Shown: one piece after another, positions 52,327-60,431 of the stretch
Numbering within the stretch: the first letter of the stretch is position 1
How the letters are laid out: the number at the start of each line of letters is the position of its first letter
Origin: Bradyrhizobium zhengyangense
GTDB taxonomy: Bacteria > Pseudomonadota > Alphaproteobacteria > Rhizobiales > Xanthobacteraceae
Direction: 5' to 3'
NCBI RefSeq assembly: GCF_022012435.1
Contig: NZ_JAKLUA010000006.1
Location: 1-64,000 of the forward strand
DNA: 64,000 bases
Notes under the pieces: generated by a model
Databases searched by the model: none
The model's input: the letters and a program-made list of their open reading frames with translations, nothing else
What the model was told of the DNA's origin: nothing
Program-made: the position numbers and the translations under genes

Positions 52327-53736
52327 TCAACTTCGTGCAGATGCGCGGCGCATCCACGTCAGGAATGCGGCTGACATCATGATTAATGTCACAAACAGCG
52401 CGAGCGAGACGAGAAAACCTGCGCGCGCTGATTGCAACGATTCGATTGCGAAGAACACCGCGCCGATCGCGGCCACTCCGGCCGCATTTCCGATCTGCGC
52501 TGTCGTGCCGTACATGCCCGACGCCGAGCCCGCCGCGACAGGCTTGACGGTCGAGAGCACGGCGCCCGACAGCGGCGCCATGACCAGGCCCTGGCCGTAG
52601 CCGAAGATGAGCATGACGAGCGCGAGCGCGACCGGCGTCGGCGCGTCGAGCGCGTCTACGACAAGCGCGAGCGCGGCGAGGCCGGCGATCTGCAACGCGC
52701 AGCCTTCGAGCAAAACCCTGGTCCCCCGATGCCTTGCCCGCGCGCCGCTATGGCGCGAGGCGACGACGAAGGCCAGCGCGAGCGGAATAAAGGCGAGGCC
52801 GGCCGCGAGCGGCGGGATCTTCAGGCCGCGCTGCATGAACAGCGTCATCACCAGATAGAACGAGAGATTGGCGGCAAAGAAAAAGAAGGCGGCGCCAAGC
52901 CCGCGCAGGAACGCGGCATCCGCCAGCAGCGCCAGATCGATCAGCGGCATGCCGGCGCGCGCGACCGCGTGTTCGAGCTTGACGAATGCAAAGAGGATCA
53001 TGCCGCCGCCTGCCATCACCGCCCACAACCACGGCGCCCAGCCGACATCGTGGCCGAACAGCAACGGGCCGATCAGGCACAACAGCCCAGCGAACAACAC
53101 CACGCTGCCCTTGATGTCGAGCCTTGTGCCCGCTCGCCGCGGCACCGTCGGCATGATCAGCCAGGCAGCAGCGGCGATGACGAGGCCGCAAGGCACGTTG
53201 ACGAAGAACACCGAGCGCCAGCCGGTATGGGCAATGTCGATCGTGACCAGCAGACCACCAAGCAGAAAGCCGGCGGCACCCGCGAGCCCAAGCACGATGC
53301 CATAGATGCCGAATGCGCGGCTGCGCGACTCGTCCGTGAACAGCAGATGCAGGGTCGCCAGCACCTGCGGCACCATCAGTGCTGCGGTGGCACCCTGCGC
53401 CAGCCGGGCGATGATCAGCTCCATGCCTGAATGTGCGAGCCCGCACCACAGCGACGTCGCGGTGAAGCCGAGCACGCCGACGAGAAACACATTCCTGGTG
53501 CCGTGGATATCGCCGAGCCGGCCGCCGGTGACGACCAGCGTCGCATAGGCGATCAGATAGATCGCGATGACGGATTCGATCTGCGCCGGGCTCGCGTGCA
53601 GATCGACCGCGATGGTGGGGATGGCGACGTTCACGATGAAGGCGTCGACGCCGAACATGAATTGCGCGGCGACGACGATCGCCAGCACCCACCAGCGCCG
53701 GGTCGAATCGACGGGCTTTGTGACGGTTTGATGCAT
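52327..53736 (-). CDS. MFS transporter, DHA2 family
   Basis: A 469-residue inner-membrane transporter with about 12-14 helices. Helix 1 is VLAIVVAAQFMFGVDAFIVN, VTGGRLGDIHGTRNVF is motif A, and LGLAGAAGFLLGGLLV is the drug-exporter motif C. It is a single pump without an adaptor gene beside it, so it is more like a stand-alone multidrug exporter than an EmrAB system. The ATG at 53736 is the only sensible start. It is divergent from the oxidoreductase pseudogene at 53971. The substrate is unknown. Confidence 0.87.
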   Translation of the reverse strand: MHQTVTKPVDSTRRWWVLAIVVAAQFMFGVDAFIVNVAIPTIAVDLHASPAQIESVIAIYLIAYATLVVTGGRLGDIHGTRNVFLVGVLGFTATSLWCGLAHSGMELIIARLAQGATAALMVPQVLATLHLLFTDESRSRAFGIYGIVLGLAGAAGFLLGGLLVTIDIAHTGWRSVFFVNVPCGLVIAAAAWLIMPTVPRRAGTRLDIKGSVVLFAGLLCLIGPLLFGHDVGWAPWLWAVMAGGGMILFAFVKLEHAVARAGMPLIDLALLADAAFLRGLGAAFFFFAANLSFYLVMTLFMQRGLKIPPLAAGLAFIPLALAFVVASRHSGARARHRGTRVLLEGCALQIAGLAALALVVDALDAPTPVALALVMLIFGYGQGLVMAPLSGAVLSTVKPVAAGSASGMYGTTAQIGNAAGVAAIGAVFFAIESLQSARAGFLVSLALFVTLIMMSAAFLTWMRRASARS

Positions 53737-53830
53737 CGGCGCGGGCCCCTTCGAACTGCCGGACTGATGATTTCAGCCCTCAGGTCTCTCCGCCATTACC
53801 TCGGAGGTCAGATTTGCGGGCCCCTTGCCT

Positions 53831-53850
53831 TCTCCCCGCAAGCGGGGAGA
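53831..53850. repeat. CCTCTCC-family palindrome
   Basis: TCTCCCCGC and GCGGGGAGA form a perfect 9-bp stem with a 2-base AA centre, in the gap between two divergent genes (MFS exporter and LLM-type oxidoreductase). The sequence motif matches 5-25, 19216-19239 and 58162-58186. Confidence 0.55.
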
Positions 53851-53970
53851 GGGAGATGATGAGCGCATGCCTGCATTCCGCGGCGCGGGACATCGCGTGA
53901 TTGCGTTCGTGCCGTCGGACACGTAGCCTCTCGCCACCAACAAACAAAAAACTCAGCCGGAGAGAACGCC

Positions 53971-55206
53971 ATGGCGCGCTTGAAGTTTGGAGCCTTTCTT
54001 GCCCCGCATCACCCGATCGGGGAGCATCCGATGCTCCAGTTTCGGCGCGATCTCGATCTGGTCGAGCAGCTCGACGCGCTCGGCTATGACGAGTTCTGGT
54101 GCGGCGAGCACCACTCCTCCGGCTGGGAGATGATCGCCTCGCCCGAGATGTTCCTGGCCGCGGCCGGCGAGCGCACCAAGCGGATCAGGCTCGGCACCGG
54201 CGTGATCTCGCTGCCCTATCACCACCCCTTCAACGTCGCCCAGCGCATGGTGCAGCTCGACCACATGACCGGCGGCCGCGCCATCTTCGGCTCCGGCCCC
54301 GGCGCGCTGGCCTCGGACGCACATACGCTCGGCATCGACCCGATGACGCAGCGCGATCGCCAGGATGAGGCGATCGACGTGATCCGTCGCCTCTTCAATG
54401 GCGAGCGTGTCACCGCCAAGACCGAGTGATTCACCATGAACGACGCCGCGCTCCAGCTTCTGCCGTTGCAGGAGGAGATGCCGTTTGTCGTCGCCTCGCA
54501 GATCTCGCCGTCGGGCATGACCCTCGCCGGCAAATATGGCATCGGCATCATCTCGCTGGGCTCGATGACGACGCAGGGGCTGATGTCGCTGCAACAGCAA
54601 TGGCAATTCGCCGAGGATGCCGCCAAGAAGCACGGCACGAAGGTCGACCGCGCCGACTGGCGCGTGCTGCTGACCTTCCACATCGCCGAAAGCCGCGAAC
54701 AGGCCCGCAAGGAGGCCGGCGCCGGGCTGATGCGCTGGCACAACGAATATAATGTCGGCACGCTGCAGCGGCCGGGCCTCACCGCCTTCTCCTCGCCTGA
54801 CGAGGCCGTGGACAAGACCGCCTTCGTCGAAGGTGCCGCGTCCACCATCGGCACGCCCGACGATCTCGTCAAAACCATCAAGAACGTGATGGAGGTATCA
54901 GGCGGCGTCGGTGCCATCATCGGCTTCGTGCACGATTGGGCCAATCCGGAAGCCACGCGCCGGAGCTGGGACATGGTGGCGCGCTATGTCGTGCCGGAAA
55001 TCAACGGCTATATCGACGGCCTGCGCAGGTCGCAAAAATTCGTGATCGAGAACCGCGCGATTTTCGAGCGCGCCGGTCAGGCCGTGATGGCCAAGATCAT
55101 GCAGAACGAGAAGGCCGCCGAGGCATTGAAGGTCACCGGCCCCGGCCGGGTCGCGATTCCCGCCGTCAACGCGCCGGATTTGCAGAAGGAAGCGGCGAAG
55201 CGGTAG
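53971..55206 (+). pseudogene. LLM-class flavin-dependent oxidoreductase interrupted by an in-frame TGA
   Basis: One 411-codon reading frame for a luciferase-like (F420/FMN) monooxygenase, broken only by a TGA at 54427-54429. The first part (152 residues) begins MARLKFGAFLAPHHP and carries EFWCGEHHSSGWEM; after the stop the same frame continues with FTMNDAALQLLPLQ and runs to the normal C-terminus. Related proteins have Trp at that codon (TDWF-type), so a single TGG-to-TGA change explains it. No ribosome site precedes the ATG at 54436. It is either a recent pseudogene, a sequencing or assembly error, or a case of readthrough. Codon use is otherwise like that of its neighbours. The P450 gene follows on the same strand. 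Confidence 0.85.
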
Positions 55207-55320
55207 GGGACATTCGTCGTCCCGGCGAAGGTGTGTGTTGACTTGCGCGCCAAACAACCCTCGCGTCACCGTGCCGGTTTTGTGCTATGTCGTCGGGGTC
55301 AGCCATCCGGAGCAATCGTC

Positions 55321-56697
55321 ATGTCGATGCAGAATGTGGCCACATCCGCGCTTCAGTACACCGCGCCGAAACGCAATGAGCTGACGCACATCCCCGGCGA
55401 CGAAGGCTGGCCGGTCATCGGCAAGACGTTTCAGGTGCTCGCCGATCCCAAGGGGCATATCGAGCGAAACGGCGCGAAATACGGCCCGGTCTACCGCACC
55501 CATATTTTCGGCGAGACCAACATCGTGCTGCTCGGCCCCGAGGCCAACGAGCTCGTGCTGTTCGACCAGCAAAAGCTGTTCTCGTCGACCCATGGCTGGA
55601 ACAACGTGCTTGGCCTGTTGTTTCCGCGCGGGCTGATGCTGCTCGATTTCGACGAGCACAGGCTGCATCGCAAGGCGTTGTCGGTCGCGTTCAAGTCCGG
55701 GCCGATGAAGTCCTATCTCAGCGATCTCGACCGCGGCATCTCCGCGCGCGTCGCGCAATGGAAGGCCAAGCCGGGCGAGATGCGGCTTTATCCGGCGATG
55801 AAGCAGCTCACGCTCGATCTCGCCGCGACGTCCTTTCTCGGCGCCGACATCGGACCGGAGGTCGACGAGATCAACCGCGCCTTCGTCGACATGGTGGCGG
55901 CTGCGGTCGCCCCGATCCGCCGTCCCCTTCCCGGCACGCAGATGGCGGCAGGCGTGAGGGGGCGCAAGCGCATCATCGCCTATTTCCGCGAGCAGATTCC
56001 GCTGCGACGTGGCAATCACGGCGGCGATGATCTGTTCTCGCATCTCTGCCGCGCCACCCATGAGGATGGCGCGCTGCTGTCCGACCAGGACATCATCGAC
56101 CATATGAGCTTCCTGATGATGGCCGCGCACGACACGCTGACCTCGTCGCTGACGTCTTTCATCGGTGAGCTCGCCGCCAATCCCGACTGGCAGAGCCGGC
56201 TGCGCAGCGAAGTTCTCGCGCTGGGGCTCGCGCCGCATGCAGCCAGCAGCTTCGATGATCTCGAAAAAATGGCGCTGTCGGAAATGGCCTTCAAGGAAGC
56301 GCTGCGGATCAAGCCGCCGGTGCCCTCGATGCCGCGGCGCGCGATGCGCGATTTCACCTTCAAGGGCTATGCGATTCCCGCCGGAACCGCTGTCGGCGTC
56401 AATCCACTCTACACGCACCACATGAAGGATATCTGGCCGGAGCCTGATCGCTTCGATCCCTTGCGCTTTACCGAGGAAGCCCAGCGCAATCGCCATCGCT
56501 TCGCCTGGATTCCGTTCGGCGGCGGCGCCCATATGTGCCTCGGCCTGCACTTCGCCTACATGCAGGCGAAATGCTTCGCGCGGCACTTCCTGCAGAACAT
56601 CGAGGTGTCGCTGGAGCCTGGCTACAAGCCGGAGTGGCAGATGTGGCCGATTCCGAAGCCGCGGGATGGATTGAGGGTGAGGATGAAGGCGGTGTAG
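55321..56697 (+). CDS. Cytochrome P450
   Basis: A 458-residue soluble P450 monooxygenase. The heme-binding loop is FGGGAHMCLGLHFA with Cys406 as the thiolate ligand. The I-helix contains MMAAHDTLTSS, where Ala-His-Asp-Thr replaces the usual AGxxT, and FKEALR holds the ExxR. There is no membrane anchor. GGAG lies about 9 bases upstream of the ATG at 55321. A preceding in-frame extension is not supported. It follows the interrupted oxidoreductase gene by about 115 bases. No ferredoxin or reductase gene is adjacent, so its electron donors must be encoded elsewhere. The substrate is not known. Confidence 0.93.
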   Translation: MSMQNVATSALQYTAPKRNELTHIPGDEGWPVIGKTFQVLADPKGHIERNGAKYGPVYRTHIFGETNIVLLGPEANELVLFDQQKLFSSTHGWNNVLGLLFPRGLMLLDFDEHRLHRKALSVAFKSGPMKSYLSDLDRGISARVAQWKAKPGEMRLYPAMKQLTLDLAATSFLGADIGPEVDEINRAFVDMVAAAVAPIRRPLPGTQMAAGVRGRKRIIAYFREQIPLRRGNHGGDDLFSHLCRATHEDGALLSDQDIIDHMSFLMMAAHDTLTSSLTSFIGELAANPDWQSRLRSEVLALGLAPHAASSFDDLEKMALSEMAFKEALRIKPPVPSMPRRAMRDFTFKGYAIPAGTAVGVNPLYTHHMKDIWPEPDRFDPLRFTEEAQRNRHRFAWIPFGGGAHMCLGLHFAYMQAKCFARHFLQNIEVSLEPGYKPEWQMWPIPKPRDGLRVRMKAV

Positions 56698-56708
56698 CCG
56701 CCGCTCTC

Positions 56709-56813
56709 GTAGCGTGGGCAAAGGCACAGAGCGCCGAGCCCACCATTTCTCAATGAGAGGAAGTTGGTGGGCACGGCGCGCGAGGGGCGCGCCTTTGCCC
56801 ACCCGACGGCACC
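56709..56813. repeat. Composite intergenic repeat family B, copy 2
   Basis: GTAGCGTGGGCAAAGGC at the left pairs with GCCTTTGCCCACC at the right, and the middle carries GCCCACCA/TGGTGGGC. The layout and end sequences match 45933-46034. It occurs about 12 bases after the P450 stop and next to the truncated dehydrogenase remnant, so it may have been inserted there. Confidence 0.8.
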
Positions 56814-56859
56814 TCGCGCGCCGCTACACTCCCCGATCAAACGCCTTACGCACAGCACC

Positions 56860-56990
56860 GCCTCGCTCTCCGGTAGACGCCGGCCCGCGATCACAATTTT
56901 GGCACCTTCGGCAACCAAGACTTGCGCGGTACTTAATCCGATCCCGCTCGTCGCACCCGTGATCACCGTAACCACGCCGTCAAGCCAGGC
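56860..56990 (-). pseudogene. Remnant of a short-chain dehydrogenase/reductase N-terminus
   Basis: The minus strand encodes LDGVVTVITGATSGIGLSTA and then QVLVAEGAKIVIAGRRLPESEAV, the Rossmann-fold start of an SDR with the cofactor-binding TGATSGIG and the AGRR sugar-binding end of strand 2. Coding similarity ends near 56860, about 45 residues in, close to the family B repeat, and no catalytic Tyr-x-x-x-Lys follows. This is a decayed or truncated gene. The rest of the 490-base gap from 56698 to 57187 shows the repeat, some unassigned sequence and the kinase promoter. Confidence 0.6.
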
Positions 56991-57187
56991 CCTGGAATGG
57001 GCCTGTTTTCGAATGATTTGATGCCAAATGGCGGACACCGATCGATGACATCGCTGCGACATCAAGCGCCGCAACCATCGCTGTTCCAGCCTGATAGCGA
57101 CAAGGCAAGCTTTGCTTGCGCATCCGAGATGCGTAACATCGTGGCCCGCCTCTCGATTTTCGGACGGAGATCGCAACCGGGCCGCGC

Positions 57188-58153
57188 ATGGGGAAGCTAA
57201 TCGACGAATTCCGCAAGGGCTGGCGGGGCGTGGCAACGCCGTCGCTGGGCCTGAGCCTTGCGTTCGCGCTGGCCTGCCTGCTGCTTTCGACTTTGGCGCG
57301 CTGGGGACTCGCGCATGTGCGCCCCGACGTCTATTTCACGCCGTACTTCCCCGCCGTGTTCTTTGCAGCGGCCTTCGGAGGATTTCGGGTCGGTATCGTG
57401 ACCGCGCTGGTCGGCGGCGTGCTCGGTGTCGTCCTGAATTTCGACGATGTGTCTGCCGATCGTGCGCGCTTCGCGCTGTTGACGCTCTATTGGGGCGTCT
57501 GCGCCCTGACCATCTGGGGCGTCGAGCACTATCGAACGATGCTTGCCGAGCAGCGCCGGATCTCCAGGCGGCTGATCGAAGAGGAAGAGTATCGCAAGCT
57601 GCTGGTCGACGAGCTGCAGCACCGGCTGAAGAACAAGCTGTCGACCGTGCACGCCGTGCTGCATCAGGTGCTGCACGACCAGCCGCAGGTCTGGGCCCGG
57701 ATCGACCCGCGGCTGCGTTCGCTGGCCGCGACCGACGATCTGATCTCGCGGATCGACAAGGGCGGTTGCGACATCCGCGATCTCCTGATCTCCGAGCTCG
57801 GCCCGTACGGCCATGTCCGCTTCACCCTCAACGGAGAGCGGCTGTTCCTGCCGCCGAAGCTCGCGGTGACACTGTCATTGATGTTTCACGAGCTTGCCAC
57901 CAACGCCGGCAAATACGGCGCGTTCTCCGCACCGCGCGGATTGTTGCAGGTGTCATGGACCCTCAATGACGATCGTCTGACCATCACGTGGGACGAAACC
58001 GAGGGGCCGACCGTTGGCGAAATCTCCACGCCGGGCTTCGGTACCAAGCTCTTGAAGTCCGCGCTGTCAGCCTTCGACGGCAAGACCGAGATCTCATATT
58101 TGAAGACTGGGCTGCACTGCATCATGCAGTGTCGCATTCCCAAGAGCGAATAG
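57188..58153 (+). CDS. HWE-type sensor histidine kinase
   Basis: A 321-residue kinase. Helices at about 20-45, 52-72, 75-93 and 97-115 form a DUF4118-like membrane region (YFPAVFFAAAFGGFRVGIV). A short coiled segment then leads to the HisKA_2/HWE phosphoacceptor DELQHRLKNKLSTV, and the ATPase domain shows FHELATNAGKYGAF and FGTKLLKSAL. HWE kinases usually act with a single-domain response regulator that is often encoded elsewhere, and no regulator lies next to it here. Its input is unknown. The start at 57188 overlaps nothing; the upstream 490 bases include remnants and repeats. Confidence 0.85.
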   Translation: MGKLIDEFRKGWRGVATPSLGLSLAFALACLLLSTLARWGLAHVRPDVYFTPYFPAVFFAAAFGGFRVGIVTALVGGVLGVVLNFDDVSADRARFALLTLYWGVCALTIWGVEHYRTMLAEQRRISRRLIEEEEYRKLLVDELQHRLKNKLSTVHAVLHQVLHDQPQVWARIDPRLRSLAATDDLISRIDKGGCDIRDLLISELGPYGHVRFTLNGERLFLPPKLAVTLSLMFHELATNAGKYGAFSAPRGLLQVSWTLNDDRLTITWDETEGPTVGEISTPGFGTKLLKSALSAFDGKTEISYLKTGLHCIMQCRIPKSE

Positions 58154-58161
58154 AGCTTGGT

Positions 58162-58186
58162 CACCTCTCCCCGGCGGGGAGAGGTG
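58162..58186. repeat. CCTCTCC-family palindrome after the HWE-kinase gene
   Basis: CACCTCTCCCC (58162-58172) and GGGGAGAGGTG (58176-58186) make a perfect 11-bp stem with loop GGC, 9 bases after the kinase stop, and are a possible transcript 3' end. No T-run follows on the plus strand. Confidence 0.6.
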
Positions 58187-58445
58187 GACCGCCCCCGGAG
58201 CTCACATCGGATTCAATCAGCGCTCGTGACGCCTCTCACCTCGCCGCAAACGAAAGACAAGCGCGCGCTTCGCCCGCGCTTTCGCAAGTGCCGTTGACGT
58301 TCTGTTAATGACGATCGACGGCGCGCCTCGCGGCACGACCTTTCTCCCCGGAACACCCCCGTATTTCAGCGGACTCCTTAACCAAACCTAAGAGGGAACT
58401 GCGCATGATCGCGCTCATTGCAAAGGCGCTGAAACAACAAGATTC

Positions 58446-60191
58446 ATGACTTCTATGAACGACAATACACATAACGGCGCCAACGAAGCCGAACTCGGAT
58501 TTCTCAAGGAAATCGTTAGAATGCTGCCTGCCGGCCTCACCGTGCAGGACGCGCAAGGCAAGCTTCTCCTGGTTAACGATGTCGCCGCCGCCCAGCTCGG
58601 CATGGACGGCAGCCGTCCGTCGCCGGATCTCGCGCAGCGTCGCGAGGCCTGTGAGCGCGCGCTCCGGGCCGGGCAGCCTGTCGTCTCCGAAGAAGCGCTT
58701 CAGGACGGTCCTGCGCGCCAGGTGTTGTTGACCACCCACCGACCGGTGCAGCTCGCCGGCCGCGAACTCTTGATCTCGGCGTCCGCCGACATCACCGAGC
58801 AGAAAAATTTCGAGGACCAGCTGTTTCGCTCGGCCTATTTCGACGAGTTGACCGGACTGCCCTCGCGGCGCGTCATCGAGCATCGCGCCAACAGCCTGCT
58901 CGGCCGCGATCGCAGCGGCGAGCGCTTCGCGCTGGCCTTTCTCGACGTCGACAATTTCAAGCACATCAACGACTATTACGGCCACGCCGTCGGCGACGCG
59001 CTGCTGGTCGAGCTTTCGAAACGGCTCGGGCGCGACTTGCGCGAGTCCGATATGCTGTCGCGCATCTCCGGCGACGAATTCCTGCTGCTGCTCTCGCCTA
59101 TCCGGAGCCAGGAGGAAGTCGCCGAATTCATGACCTCGACATTGGAGCGGCTGACGGCTCCCTTCTTCATCGACAATTCGGAAGTGTTCGCCTCGACCTC
59201 GGTCGGTATCAGCCTGTATCCCGACCATGGAAGCAGCTTCGAGACGCTGCGCCAGAACGCCGACATCGCGATGTACCGCATCAAGAACAACGGCAAGGGA
59301 TCCGCCGCCTTCTTCGATACCGGCATGGAGCGCGAGGCGCTGGCGCGGATGAAGATCGAGCAGTCGCTGCGGATGGCCATCCTCGAGAAGCGCTTCTGCT
59401 GCGCCTTCCAGTCCAAGGTCGACATCCGCACGCAAGCCGTGAAAGGCATCGAAGCGCTGGTGCGCCTGCGCGACGACGAGGGCGTCATCCAGGCACCGGG
59501 CTCCTTCATCAATCTCGCCGGCGAGCTCGGTCTGATCGACGAGCTCACTCATCTCGTGCTCGCCGAGATCGTCAAGTCGATCGACCTGATCAACGAGACC
59601 TTTGGCGCGGAAGCGACCATCAGCATCAATGTCGCCGCCAAGCAGGCCGGCAACCCCGAATTCATGCGCAATTTCGCCCAGGCGCTCGATGACACCGGCT
59701 TTCCCCGGCGATTCATGATCGAGGTGACGGAAGATGCCTTCGTCGCCAAGAACCACTTCCAGGCCGAGATCCTGCCGATGTTCCGCAAGCTCGGCGTCGG
59801 CATCTCCATCGACGATTTCGGCACCGGCTATTCGTCGCTGTCGGCGCTCGCCGACATCACCGCCGACGAGATCAAGATCGACCGCTCCTTCATCACCGAC
59901 ATCCATAAGCGGCCGCGCAGCCAGGGCATTTTGCGCGCGATCGAATCCTTGAGCGAAGCGCTCGGCATGACGGTCATTGCCGAAGGCATCGAATCCTATG
60001 AGGAGCTCGCCTATCTCCAGGCCGCGACCAAGATCCGCTACGCGCAGGGCTATTATTTCGCGCGGCCCATCTTCCTGGAGGAGCTGAAGCTCGCCACCCC
60101 CGCGTCCAGCGAATCGCGCGGCAGCGTCTCCGCCCGCCCGATGCAGCAGAACCGCCAGGGCTATTCGCGGGCGAGCGGGTATCGGCGGTAG
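58446..60191 (+). CDS. PAS-GGDEF-EAL protein (cyclic di-GMP turnover)
   Basis: A 581-residue cytoplasmic signalling protein. An N-terminal PAS-like domain (about 15-118) is followed by a GGDEF domain (about 125-290) with SGDEF at 208-212 in place of GGDEF. RxxD (RESD at 199-202), five residues before, is the c-di-GMP I-site. The EAL domain (about 305-560) has EAL at 336-338 and the downstream Asn, Glu and Lys residues, plus DDFGTGYSSL at 456-465, so it keeps the known phosphodiesterase ligands. The protein may thus act mainly as a phosphodiesterase with a regulatory GGDEF. The ATG at 58446 or 58455 is the start. Confidence 0.9.
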   Translation: MTSMNDNTHNGANEAELGFLKEIVRMLPAGLTVQDAQGKLLLVNDVAAAQLGMDGSRPSPDLAQRREACERALRAGQPVVSEEALQDGPARQVLLTTHRPVQLAGRELLISASADITEQKNFEDQLFRSAYFDELTGLPSRRVIEHRANSLLGRDRSGERFALAFLDVDNFKHINDYYGHAVGDALLVELSKRLGRDLRESDMLSRISGDEFLLLLSPIRSQEEVAEFMTSTLERLTAPFFIDNSEVFASTSVGISLYPDHGSSFETLRQNADIAMYRIKNNGKGSAAFFDTGMEREALARMKIEQSLRMAILEKRFCCAFQSKVDIRTQAVKGIEALVRLRDDEGVIQAPGSFINLAGELGLIDELTHLVLAEIVKSIDLINETFGAEATISINVAAKQAGNPEFMRNFAQALDDTGFPRRFMIEVTEDAFVAKNHFQAEILPMFRKLGVGISIDDFGTGYSSLSALADITADEIKIDRSFITDIHKRPRSQGILRAIESLSEALGMTVIAEGIESYEELAYLQAATKIRYAQGYYFARPIFLEELKLATPASSESRGSVSARPMQQNRQGYSRASGYRR

Positions 60192-60208
60192 GGGCGCAAG
60201 ACTGATCC

Positions 60209-60335
60209 GTCATCCTGAGGTGCGAGCCGTGCGGCGCAACGCGGCGCATGGGGAGCCTCGAAGGATGTACGGCCGAACTGCCAGCCGGGCCGTCGCCCTT
60301 CGAGGCCGCTGAAGAAGCGGCCACCTCAGGGTGAC
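60209..60335. repeat. Composite intergenic repeat family A, copy 2 (inverted relative to copy 1)
   Basis: The stretch starts GTCATCCTGAGGTGCGAGC and ends GGCCGCTGAAGAAGCGG then CCACCTCAGGGTGAC, which is the reverse complement of the start of the copy at 45784. A central CTCGAAGG/CCTTCGAG pair closes the middle. Copies of the same element in both orientations suggest it is mobile or amplified. It lies between the GGDEF-EAL gene and the sigma-54 activator gene. Confidence 0.75.
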
Positions 60336-60431
60336 GGTGGACAGACTTTGCGAGCTGGCTAGACCCCGTTTTCGCTCTTTGAAATTACAGCCTTTTTGGT
60401 AATACACAGGCAGACCTCCCCGAGGTACGCC

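Noticed and set aside
54436..55206. Treating the second half of the oxidoreductase as its own gene
   Set aside because: The ATG at 54436 has no ribosome site, and the first 152 codons and the remainder are one family domain in the same frame split by a single TGA.
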